A stretch of DNA of 64,000 bases, from contig JBANSL010000005.1 of NCBI GenBank assembly GCA_037127255.1, positions 9,796,001 to 9,860,000 of the forward strand. Direction: 5' to 3'. The notes beneath the pieces are model-generated. The model saw only the letters and a program-made list of their open reading frames with translations, had not been told where the DNA came from and did no database searches. Every line of letters begins with the position of its first letter. Position 1 is the first letter of the stretch. Made by a program: the position numbers and the translations under genes. Shown here piece after piece: positions 53,701 to 63,670 of this stretch. This DNA comes from Persicaria tinctoria (taxonomy: Eukaryota; Streptophyta; Magnoliopsida; Caryophyllales; Polygonaceae).

Positions 53701-55576
53701 AGTAAATTAATATATAACTTATATCTATTTGTAAATCTTCATATACTATCACAATAGAATCCATCTTTAATGCATCTATTATACTCTTCTCTTATGAGTT
53801 TGTTCTTATAAGTTTAATTCAAAATATTAAACTAATATTTAATTTAATTGTATAATATTAATTTATTTTATTATTTAAATTTTATTTTTTTAAATCGCGG
53901 CATGACGCGGGAACTGCACTAGTTTGGCTTAATTCAAAACATTGATCTTAGCCTAAATTATAATTTAGTAGTTATTTCTCTCTAAAAAAACAATGGGATT
54001 AATTTAAAACATAAAATTAATAATGAAAAAAAATATAAAATTAATATTAGTAATATATATCTATATATACTACTTTAATCGTTTTCGCAACCCATGAGTT
54101 TAATTCAAAATATTTAATTATCTGAACTTTTACAATTATGTAATAATATTAATTTAATATATGAGTAAGATTTTATTTATAAAAAATTGCGCCATGGCGC
54201 GGGGATCATACTAGTTTTCTTTTTATTGTAGGCTCTTAGAACTGGTTTCTCAGCTTAGTATCGTTATAGTTATCTTGTTTAGTTATTGTTATGAAGTTTC
54301 TGAGTTCTCACTAGATCACCTGTCACCGGCTTCTCCCTCTGAGATTATGCATTGATGTCTAATACTCCCTCCGTCTCGCAATACTTGTTGTTTTAGCTCT
54401 ATACACACTTATTAATAAAACCTATACTCCCTCCGTATCGCAAAACTTGTAGTTTTAGAGTAGTAAACTTGTATCAAAAAACTTGTTGTTTTAGCTATAG
54501 TTATTATCTTTATAGGTAATGATTGCTCTTTTTATAGGTAATAATTAGTGCTTTTAGGTACTTTATCCTATAAAAGTAAAGGAAATATAGGTATTATTAA
54601 TAAGTGTGCATAAAGCTAAAACTACAAGTTTTGCGATACGGAGGGAGTATTTACTTTACTTTTATAGGTTAAAATACCTAAAAGCAGTAATTATTACCTA
54701 TAAAAAGAGCACCTATAAAAAGAGCAATCATTACCTATAAAGAAAATAACTATGGCTAAAACAACAAGTTTTTTTATACAACTTTACTACTATAAAACAA
54801 CAAGTATTGCGAGGCGGATGGAGTATAATAAAGTAAAATAAAATCTTATTCTCTATGATGGTTATCATAGACTTTTTAGGTCCATTAATGTTTTCCCAGC
54901 TGAAGACTTGCTGATTCTGATTGTTTGGAACTTTTTTTCATTTTGCAGGCCAAAGCCGGGGCTGGATCAGCAACACTATCAATGGTTTGTTGCTCTGTAT
55001 TCACTCATGTTCTTCACTAGCACAGATCCTGCAAATGATTTGGCAGCCATAGTACTTTACATTCATACGCACATGGAATAATACAAGTTCTTGGCTGAAT
55101 ATGCAGGCATATGCTGCTGTTAAATTTGCAGATGCTTGCCTTCGTGGATTGAGAGGAGAAGCTGACGTCGTTGAATGTGCCTTCGTGGCTTCTCAGGCTA
55201 GTTATCTTTCACTACATATCTTACAAACATAAAACAGCAAACTCGTCTATTTCCTGTTTTCTCTAAACTGAAAGTTTGGAAATTAGTGGCTAATTCTGAT
55301 TGCATAACTTTCCTTCACAACAGGTAACCAAACTCCCTTTCTTCGCATCCAAGGTAAGACTTGGGCGCAATGGTGTCGAGGAGATTTTTCCACTCGGCCC
55401 TCTGAACGAGTACGAGAGGTATCCGCCTAAGAATTAATGTTCCTTTGTTCTCAATATTAGTTATCTGTTTTAAAGCTATAACATTTCTAATGTCCACCAC
55501 CAGGGTTGGCTTAGAGAAGGCGGAGAAAGAGCTCGCCGGAAGCATTCAAAAGGGAGTTTCTTTCACTAGGAAGTGA
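50781..55576 (+). CDS. PMDH: Peroxisomal (glyoxysomal) NAD-malate dehydrogenase
   Basis: Nine exons: 50781-50852, 50955-51170, 51306-51620, 52234-52323, 52403-52486, 54949-54984, 55107-55196, 55324-55418 and 55504-55576, together 356 codons plus TGA, the normal family length. It interconverts malate and oxaloacetate with NAD in peroxisomes, supporting beta-oxidation, the glyoxylate cycle and photorespiration. Exon 1 encodes the PTS2 import signal RIARISAHL (residues 10-18). The NAD-binding GAAGGIG is at 51-57, the mobile substrate loop [12 protein letters not shown] at 119-130, DVVRANTF with the substrate Arg near 196, and the catalytic HAG His at 220. All splice sites are GT-AG except intron 7 (55197-55323), which starts GC. 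No frame damage. Intron 5 is 2.46 kb because of Helitrons and MITEs. Exon 2 begins exactly at an ATG, so initiation there would give a form without PTS2. Confidence 0.97.
52487..53280 (+). other. Intron 5 of malate dehydrogenase, first part
   Basis: T-rich intron sequence between exon 5 and the nested Helitrons. No gene or element end was recognised. The intron continues to 54948. Confidence 0.8.
53281..54214. mobile_element. Outer non-autonomous Helitron in malate dehydrogenase intron 5
   Basis: It begins TCTATATCTATATC directly after an A, and ends GCGCCATGGCGCGGGGATCATACTAG followed by T. A palindromic GCGCCATGGCGC lies about 11 bases before CTAG, the Helitron 3' plan. It carries no helicase. 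A related element at 53482-53922 is inserted in it. Confidence 0.6.
53482..53922. mobile_element. Inner non-autonomous Helitron
   Basis: It starts TCTATATCTATATC after A and ends CGCGGCATGACGCGGGAACTGCACTAG before T. The start and end match the outer element's family, with a CGCG...CGCG stem just before CTAG. It encodes nothing. Confidence 0.6.
54365..54823. mobile_element. Outer Stowaway-like MITE in intron 5
   Basis: Terminal inverted repeats start CTCCCTCCGTCTCGCAATACTTG, with TA duplications at 54363-54364 and 54824-54825. A second MITE of the same type (54427-54647) sits inside it. Confidence 0.85.
54427..54647. mobile_element. Inner Stowaway-like MITE
   Basis: 221 bp with inverted ends CTCCCTCCGTATCGCAAAACTTGTAG and TA duplications at 54425-54426 and 54648-54649. 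It is nested in the left part of the outer MITE. Confidence 0.87.
55197..55323 (+). other. GC-AG intron 7 of malate dehydrogenase
   Basis: The exon end TCTCAG is followed by GCTAGT and the intron ends CACAACAG. Reading frame and conserved protein on both sides (FVASQ, then [10 protein letters not shown]) leave no other junction, so a non-canonical GC donor is used. Confidence 0.85.
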
Positions 55577-56457
55577 AAAAAAGAAAAAGCATACGAATAC
55601 AACATATGTTGGTGCCAGTGCTTATATTCATGAAACAGGTCAAATAAATTGAGAAAATACCCTTCTTGACAGAAGGAAAAAAAGGTAGATAAAAGGGAAA
55701 ATGTTCAAATAATGGGGAGAATAACATGTTGTACTTGTGTTTTTGTGAGCTATTTCTACTTGCTGGACAGTTCAGGACTCTTTGATTGTGAATTGTGAAT
55801 CAAAACTGTTTCCGCGCATTGCGGGAAAACGTTAAATGCACTATAACGTGATCGTCGGCGCTCGCCCATCGCGTTGTGTAGAAAAAACACGCAAAATCAT
55901 CAGCAAATGCTTCTTTCTTTTGTGCACAAGCTGAAAGGTGGATTCAAGCACAGGACGGGATTTTTGTGTCTGATGTATTCAACAAAGGAAACAAATAAAA
56001 ATATGCAATATTTGGTGCCTGAAATCAGGCGATGAAAAGATACCACTTGCAATGTGTTCCTTTTCTAAGGTTTGTAGACTCGAAATAAAGTTACAAAAGC
56101 ATATGAACATGAACTCATGTAAAAAGGAGAATAAATAAATAATAATCTGTGACAATATGATTCGAGTATGTATTGGCAAACAACACAAAAGCCAAACATG
56201 GCCTACAGATACAAAATAAACAAGCAAAGCAAAGCAATGCATGGGTTTTTACATGGAATGGATCATGATTTAGGGATGGGAGATATTGGTATGGGCCAGG
56301 CAATGTAAATGGAATGCAATCAAATTGAAATTAGTGGACCCCACCTCCCCTGATTCTTGACTTTTATGCTGCAATTTTGCTAACCAAAAGATGGAAAGGA
56401 CACCACCTTTTTTTGATTTTTTCCCTCTGTAAATACACACTTTCTCAACTTTACATA
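55577..56457. other. 3' flank of malate dehydrogenase, no further gene seen
   Basis: It should contain the 3' untranslated region; AATAAATT-type words near 55645 could direct polyadenylation. No other coding sequence is convincing. Confidence 0.5.
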
Positions 56458-56692
56458 CTCCCTCCGTTCCATAATACATGTCCTTTTAGTTTTTGGCACG
56501 CTTTTTAACGAGCGAAAAACTCTATGAAATATTATTTTTTTAATTATTATTTTTAGATAATTTGATACTTATTACTAATAAGTATTAAATTATATAAAAA
56601 AATTAATTAAAAAAATAATATTTTATAGAGTTTTTCGCTCATTAAAAAGCGTGTCCAAAACTAAAAGGACATGTATTATGGAACGGAGGGAG
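56458..56692. mobile_element. Stowaway-like MITE forming a near-complete hairpin
   Basis: 235 bp starting CTCCCTCCGTTCCATAATAC and ending in its complement, with TA duplications at 56456-56457 and 56693-56694. The two arms of about 105 bases pair almost throughout, so a transcript would be a long hairpin. Confidence 0.88.
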
Positions 56693-56889
56693 TAGTTTTG
56701 AGTCTTTTCCATGGACTAAAATTAGACAAATGAGTAATGACAATTTTTTTTTAAAAAAAATCGCCTCTAATTTAGGCAATTTCTCACAATATTGTCTTTA
56801 TCCTACAAATTTTCTTTTTAAAATAAACCATTATGTTCTTAAAAATATGTACTTCCTCATTGTCCATAAGATGATCGAGTCCTGATACA

Positions 56890-57122
56890 TCGCTGACCTA
56901 CGGTTCTGCTTTAGAGTGGGTCTTAACTCAGTCCGTCGTCTTCGACCGCATCCAGTTTGGTTTAGGTCTGCTAGGTTTTGTTGTATTGTAGAATGTGTTT
57001 GCTTGAGTTTGCACCATTATGTATTGTTGTCTGGTCTTTGTATAATTTTTAGACGGTTCTCCCGTCTACCGGCTTGTCCGATCTTCGAGTTTCAGATATG
57101 TCTGAAGTCGAATTCTTACCTA

Positions 57123-57126
<4 letters not shown>
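56890..57126 (+). mobile_element. Probable LINE 3'-end remnant
   Basis: The stretch ends GTCGAATTCTTACCTAATAAA, resembling the 3' ends of LINE pieces at 15494-15510 and 58484-58501 (CGAATTTTTACCTAAT). Upstream codons are too decayed to identify. The TA microsatellite that follows may have grown from its tail. Confidence 0.45.

Positions 57127-57211
<85 letters not shown>
57127..57211. repeat. (TA)n microsatellite, about 85 bp
   Basis: An essentially pure AT repeat. Open frames of Ile-Tyr repeats here are artefacts. Confidence 0.95.
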
Positions 57212-57215
<4 letters not shown>

Positions 57216-58292
57216 TGTACTTAACTTTTCCTTCCAAACCTATTTAATTTTGTTTCTCATTTAAAAATATCTTTATTTCAGCCGATGTGTAAACAGAATA
57301 TAAATCAATCGTGACTCGTGAGTGATGAAGGAGCACCATATTGAACCTGCAATCATAGAAAATGCACTTTCCATAAGTTAGCTAAACCTAAGTAAATAGA
57401 TTCCCAAGTTCAGCCTTCAAAGGAGCACAATGAAGAGTATATAATGTACTATCGTCATGGTGGAAGAGATAGTAAAGAGATACATTTTCCCATAGGTAGG
57501 TACTTAGGTCATTATAATAATGAAAGATGATTCGAACTCGTTATCTATTGATCATTACATGTTATCTTTATCAGCTAAGTTTTATCAATGAGACGAGCTA
57601 AGGCAAGACATGACCTCATAAATGACTTTTTATAAATAAAAATTATATAAATAAATTTGATTTAATATAAATTAAATTAATCTAATAAATTTCATTTAAA
57701 AAGCCACATTTAATGGCTAAGATATTCATTTAAATATTAAAGTTTGAATCCAACGGAAAAATTAATTTAAATTAGTGATATACATTTTTTAAGAAATAAC
57801 GATCCAATTTTGTGAACAATATTGAAATTTTGATTTTTTAAATTGTGGTGAAAATTATATTTTTATATCAAAATGTGCGTAACAAAAATTGATAATATGG
57901 AATGCATATTCAATATTCAATAAATATTAATCATAAGAGAAAATAAATATAGATTACTTGATTATTAAAAAAAATGGGTATTAAAAATACACATTTTAAC
58001 TAATGGAGTAAAACGATAAAAAGTGATGGACAAAAATATATATTTTGTGTAAACGTGCGTATTTGCGTATGGCATACCCAACCATTATGGATAGTCTAAT
58101 CCCTTTAGATACTAAAGGAAAAATAAAAGTGACAATAATTGAAATGCCCGTAAATCAAATGGTTGATAGTTAGTCCCTTTAGATACTTATTTAATCTTTT
58201 ATATTATTAGGCTAAGTGGCTAACAACTGAACTCCATTAAATTGAACTCATTCTAAAAACATAAGTTTTTTTCTTTTGAAAACAGATAAATT
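57212..58292. other. AT-rich, no gene seen
   Basis: Low-complexity AT-rich DNA with no recognised coding sequence or element ends. Confidence 0.5.
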
Positions 58293-58460
58293 TTAGGAAC
58301 CACGCCAACGAGCCGACATCTTTTCTAACGCGTCCGAGCGGACGAGAACTCGAAGTTCTGGATCATCTGTGAAGCTACCATCGACAGGAACAGAGTAGGC
58401 CAGACGTGCAATCATGTCGGCCACCGCATTAGAATCCCTGAAAATATGACGAATAGCAAC
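58293..58460 (-). pseudogene. LINE RNase H C-terminal fragment
   Basis: On the minus strand, ending with TAA at 58293-58295, the frame reads VAIRHIFRDSNAVADMIARLAYSV, then DPELRVLVRSDALEKM, the end of a LINE RNase H (the FR-x-x-N-x-x-AD box). It differs from the adjacent LINE, whose poly(A) abuts it at 58471, so one LINE inserted into another. Confidence 0.82.
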
Positions 58461-58470
58461 TTCTAAGAAC

Positions 58471-59588
58471 ATTTTTTTTTTTTGATTAGGTAAAAATTCG
58501 GATGGGGAACCCTAACCGAAAGCATCCTGACGGATGAGGTCAAGAAGACATGTATCTAGGTATAGCTCAGGCCCCCTGGTAGAGTAGCTAAGGTGTGCAA
58601 CCTTATCCGCTACCCGATTACCAATACGGGGGATATGTGATATACTAACATTCCTTATTCCTTTGAGAAGGCTTTGGATATCTGACATAATCATTTCTAT
58701 TTCCCAAGGACATCCAACATGTGATCTTAGATAGTCCGTGATAATTTTAGAGTCTCCTTCTATTATTAGATTGGTTATGTTTAGTTCTCTTGCTTTTTCT
58801 ATCCCTAGGCGTAGAGCTAAGGCTTCCGCTATAAGGGGTGATTGTCCACCATTAGCTTTTCCGCCCATGTTGATTGGGTCTCCATGCCAGTCTCTGATAA
58901 TATATCCAATGGAACTGTTTGTGGTTGATTTAAATGATCCGTCAAAGTTTAATTTATATTTTCCCTCCGGAGGTTTCCGCCATCGGTAGGTTTTCCCAAT
59001 GTTCCCAAAGATCCATTTTCCTTTACTTTGCTTATGTACGCCGTCATCCTCCGTTTCATTCCATCTACTAGCTTTCCTCCAATTTTCAATATTGGTCGTG
59101 ATCATTTTTTTGATAGCTTCTGCAGAGGGGATCGTTTCATTTTTAAAGATTGTTTGGTTTCTTATGAACCAAATGGTCCACCATCTCATTGCTACATATT
59201 GTTTCTTCTCCATCGGAAGGGTTGAGCCTAAGATTTGTAGAATTTGATTCATATCTCTATTTTCTGTAATTAGGTTGTTAATGTTTTGAGATACTTGTCC
59301 AGGGAATTGTTGTTGGAAATTGTTGATGGGACATTCTATGAAAAGATGAATATCGTCTTCCACGAACTGGTTGCACAAACTACATGTGTTCGGTACCGCC
59401 ACTCCTTTTATGGCCAGTCGGGTAGCCGTGGCGAGTCTTTTTTGTTTTATTTTCCAAATAAAGTTCTTAACTTTAGGTGGGGCGTCAAGTTTCCAGATCC
59501 ATGAATACTCATCCGACGGTCTTTGTGGTGTGGATGAGATTAAGTTGTAGGCACTTGTCGTTGTGAACAATCCCTTTTTGGCAGGCCA
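58471..59588 (-). mobile_element. LINE 3' part, cut by an LTR element
   Basis: A minus-strand LINE with its poly(A) tail as a T run at 58472-58484. The coding part (58512-59588) has a WPAKKGLFTTTSAYNLI segment, the zinc-binding region (CSLCNQFVEDDIHLFIEC) and RNase H (NFDGSFK, AEALALRLGI, EGDSKIITDYL, IPRIGNRVADKVAHLSYS). The frame is intact for 359 codons. At 59589 it is broken by the LTR of an Athila-like element. It belongs to the same family as the fragment at 15249-15516. Confidence 0.92.
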
Positions 59589-60825
59589 TGACAAGCCTAA
59601 AGTCGTTATGCCAAATCAAAGTAAATTCCTAAGATGCAAACTATAACAAGTATAGTAGGTAAGTTAGGGTCGAACCCACAGGGAAACAGAATCAATTGTA
59701 AGAGCAAGTATTATTACCCAAAAGTAACCAATTCAAGGGGGAGTTTTGTGTGTAAGCGATAGTGACAGAACAAGTTGCAATAAGAGGTTGCGAATATATG
59801 ATGAAAAAGTATCACACCAGGTAATTATCCGCACAACAATTGAGATGGTTCATCATCGCATTCTATGAGTCTCAAGTTCTAATGTCCAGTAATTGTTCTC
59901 AATTCAGATCGTGTAATAGCTTTTAGTCCTACCAGTCCTAAAAGCACTTATCACCAAATTACAAGGGAAAACCTTCACCGAATAATAAAGCGATAGCATT
60001 CAAACATGAATTATAATGAGATACAAGCGATTCTAACAACCCGTTAAAATAGCCTGTAATCGAATCTCCTTCACAATCTACCACAAGCAACCTGCGTATG
60101 ACGATTGTGTTTGCTACAATGAATCTACAACCCCAAACCTGGAATTGGAAACCCTAGCAATATGACTAGTATCGATAAACCTAGGTGATCAATCCAGATC
60201 AACCAATAATAAGCAATCAAGCAATAAGCTCAGGAGATCGAAACAATTAACAAAGGACGAACAAGAGTAGAATACTCACAACCAAATCAATCGAAGGCTT
60301 CAAAGAACCAAGTGCAACAAAGGAGAGTTAGTTCTCCATAGGGTTTGTGAGATGAAGAAAAGAAAAATACGTCTCTGGAAAATAACCTCCAAATCTACTG
60401 CTGCCTTCTCGGTAATAATATAAACTAATTAAAAGGGTTTAACATCCCGCAAAAATATAATATTAAAACTAATAAGATAGGGAAAAATCGGATAAGAATC
60501 CGTCTTCAGGGACTGACGCGGGCGCGCCAGTAGGAGCGCGGGCGCGTCAGTGAATTGTCTTGCTACTTCTATCTGATGCAACGACGCAGGCACTTCCTCC
60601 TAGCAGTGCGGGCGCGTCAGTAGCAGCACGGTCGCGCCAAGCTCACCAGCTCCCAGCTGCTTCCGAACTTCTTCACTTCAACTCTTCTGTAACTTGCATG
60701 ATCCTATGATTTCTTCAACTTCTTCAACAGGTTTCGAATCACCAAGTTCATACAAATATCTCTCACAATGACATGTAAATGATGACAAAAACTACTAAAT
60801 GCGCTATAGAGTATATCGCATATCA
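59589..60825 (-). repeat. 3' LTR of a minus-strand Athila-like element
   Basis: On plus it begins TGACAAGCCTAAAG, directly where LINE codons stop, and ends GCATATCA at 60825, next to a polypurine tract on minus (AAGTATGGGGGAATT, 60826-60840). 1237 bp. The partner LTR lies beyond the window. It contains a cluster of GCGCGGGCGCGTCAG-like words at 60514-60639. Confidence 0.8.
60514..60639. repeat. CpG-rich reiterated motif, LTR cluster
   Basis: Four to five copies of a word near GCGCGGGCGCGTCAGT, spaced 20-60 bases. The same motif family recurs inside the element at 62991-63165. Confidence 0.8.
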
Positions 60826-61493
60826 AATTCCCCCATACTTAAACCTTTACTCGTCCCGAGTAAGCATAGAAGCTAAGCCTACTCTCACCATAAAGCTCAA
60901 AGGTTCACAGACAGTACAAGGAAAATGAACAATAAGTACTAGTAGTTTCCACCATCTCAACAATCAGCACAAAAGACAATCAAAATAGGAAATGAGACTT
61001 ACAATCATATCTCAACCATCTACACCTTATAGCTCCCAGTGGCCTACCCGAAAACCTCCTTATCACTCCACTTCTTATGTCGCCTTCGCCAAGAGATCAA
61101 TCCTAAACACTCAAAGTAAACGCTCATCTTGCCAAGGCGCCCTTTCGGGTTTTCACCAAGCCACTCATTTTTTTTCCAAAGATGGTACTCACATAAACAT
61201 TCTCACTTCCCTCAAGTCTCATATTGCCAAAGCCTAAGGCTCGCCAGACTACCTGCTTTTTGCCTGAGTCGCCCTTTCGGGTTTTCAACTCATCCCAGGA
61301 TTTTGATTGCTTTCTTCTTCTTTTTTTTTTTTTTTTTTTTTTGAATAACAAGTGCAGAATCTGTACAAAAATAATGCGAAAATGAAATATGTACAAGATA
61401 TGTAAATCCTTTCCCTCCCCCATACTTGAATGAAGCATTGTCCTCAATGTGAAAGAAGACAGAAATAAGTAGGGAGAAAGGAAACAGAAGGAC

Positions 61494-62912
61494 TCACGGA
61501 GGGGGTGGATAGTGGCGAGAGTAATCCTCTTGCATGCGGCGAAGCTCTTCCCTCATACCTCTGAACTCGCCAAGGGTGTCTAGGATGTCGGCCTGCTGGT
61601 GGAGAATCCGGTCCTGCACTCTATCTTGGTTTTGAACCACCGTCGTCAAACTTCCTACTTCTTGGCGCAGAAGGCCAATCTGGTCAACCAGGTAGCCCCA
61701 CTGGTGAGGCTGCTGATGAGCATCCTGAAAAGCTTGTGGGGGCCAAGGGGCCCACTGATGTGAATCCTGCTGGCTCTGATATGTCGGGTGAGAATCCCAA
61801 CCGTGGGAAGGGGTATGATAAGCAGGCACCTCCTACTGTGGGTTCTGTGCGAAACCCTGAGTATCTGTCTGAACAAAAGCCTGCGGAGCCACAGGCGCAT
61901 CCTCAATCGTGGCAGCTCCAGCTGTGCCACTACTGCTACCCACTTCTAGGCGACGCCATCTACCCAGAACTGATGTCGGAAAATAATCAGCCTCAATATA
62001 CCAATCAGTCCAAGTCTCAGACCAAGGAAGGGGCTTAGGGAGCCTGAACTGATGCTCTTTCTTCTTGCCTGTACACCAAATGGTTCCCCCATCCGGCGCA
62101 GTGTCAAGCATCAAACACCTCCGCAGATACTCCTCTGTGTAGGTCCTTGCTATGACCTGCTCCTCCAGCTCTTGCAAACCACCTTGCTCAACGCCCGCAG
62201 CAATGGCTACCCGAGTAATAAGTCCGCCTTGGACCATTTCTGGTCCAGTGGCACTGCGATCCCTTCTGACCCGGTCGAGCCCATCGAAGAAGAGCCTAAC
62301 CCAGTCAGGCGTATAATTTGCAGTAGGCACAACGCTGTAAGCAAACCTCAGGTGTGTCATGGAGAGCTTGGTATCTGTGGTCAGCCCATAATATGTCCCA
62401 AAGACGATCTTACACAACATACGGAAGACAGGGTGAGTAATCCTGTTGTTGTACTCGTTACTGGTTAAGAATTCCTCTCCAGACACCGCTCTAAAGAATG
62501 CAACTAGGTCTGGGTCGGTCGCGGCTGTCACCCATCCATCAGTTGGGGCTTTAGTGATCCCCAAAGCAGCTCGCAACCTTGCTGCAGAAATCCTGTAGGA
62601 AGTGCCATTGAACCTGAAAGAGACCCCTCTAATTCTGTTATCCCCAAGGTACAGCTGATATGTCGCAAGGAACTGCTTGCACAGTTCTGGGTATCCTACA
62701 GCTCTCAACTCCAAAAAATCACCAATACCAGCGTGAGCTAAACACTTCTGCATACAATCTAGCATCTGAAGTCTCTGAAGGGTCTCTCTATGCAGATATT
62801 TTATAGAACTGACACAGTTTACCTTATTATAAATCGCCCACTCCTCTTCAGACAGATCTAACTCATCATCAGGTCGACTCACCTCTTCCTCCGATGAACT
62901 CATATTCGACAA
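61494..62912 (-). pseudogene. Athila env-position ORF (plant transposon protein domain)
   Basis: A frame of about 472 codons with one TAG (61833-61835) splits it into 359 and 111 codons. The N-terminus is acidic and Ser-rich. The middle holds IRGVSFRFNGTSYRISAARLR followed by a helical region of about 130 residues, resembling the 'putative plant transposon protein' domain found in ORFs after integrase in Athila-type elements. The C-terminal part is Gln/Pro/His-rich and then coiled-coil-like (VQNQDRVQDRILHQQADILD). I see no clear signal peptide or membrane anchor, so an envelope role is not supported. The function is unknown. Confidence 0.7.
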
Positions 62913-62990
62913 ATAATAAGACTAGATCCGAATCGAAATAAGGACAGCGGAAAGAACTCACAAAGAACAGATGAGGCTCGGCTCAGGAGG

Positions 62991-63165
62991 CCGACGCGGG
63001 CGCGTCAGGAACACGGCGCGGGCGCGTTGGAGATAGGCGGGCGCGTTTGAGGGCGCGGGCGCGTTGGAGAGTGGCGCGGCCGCGTCGGTGGTGTCAGCCT
63101 CTTGGCTCAAAACTCTGACAGGCGCGGGCGCGTTGGAGAGCTGGCGCGGCCGCGTCGGCGATTTC
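62991..63165. repeat. CpG-rich reiterated motif, internal cluster
   Basis: Seven or so copies of GCGCGGGCGCGTTGG or the variant GGCGCGGCCGCGTCGG lie in 175 bases just upstream of the env-position ORF. They are related to the LTR cluster at 60514-60639. Confidence 0.85.
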
Positions 63166-63670
63166 TGCAGACTCGAAAATCGCCCAAAACGGTTGTCGAC
63201 GCGGAGCTTCCGGGATTCACCGGGAGGGTCTTCAGTGCTCGCGCCGGTGGCTGAGTGTGGCGGGGTGGTGTGAGTGTGAGTGTGGCGCAGGGGAGTGAGA
63301 GTGAGTGTGGGTGTGGGGTAGATTGGGTGTGAGAGGAGAGGATGTGGGGAAGGGTAGGGTTTGGTGGTATTTAAGGGATGGTGATGGGGCTTGAAGATGG
63401 CGGGCTGGCCCGAAGTGGGTTTTCCAGCCCGTGGTCTGTTGGTTTGGTTTTTTTCGAATTCTTTTTCGAATTTTTTTTTTTTAAAAAACAGAAAATTAAC
63501 ACTGCGGATGCAGTGGGTCCAAATTTCGGATGCAATTCGTCACCAAAAGCTCCCTCTTTATTACCTACAAGTTAGAATAAAACTAGTTAAGGGAAAGAAT
63601 GCAATACCTTGGGTTGCCTCCCAAGCAGCGCCTTTGTTTCAAGTCGCTGGCTCGACTAAGCCTTTTTTTA

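Noticed and set aside
57049..57237. Open frames on both strands made of Ile-Tyr repeats
   Set aside because: They are translations of the TA microsatellite, not proteins.
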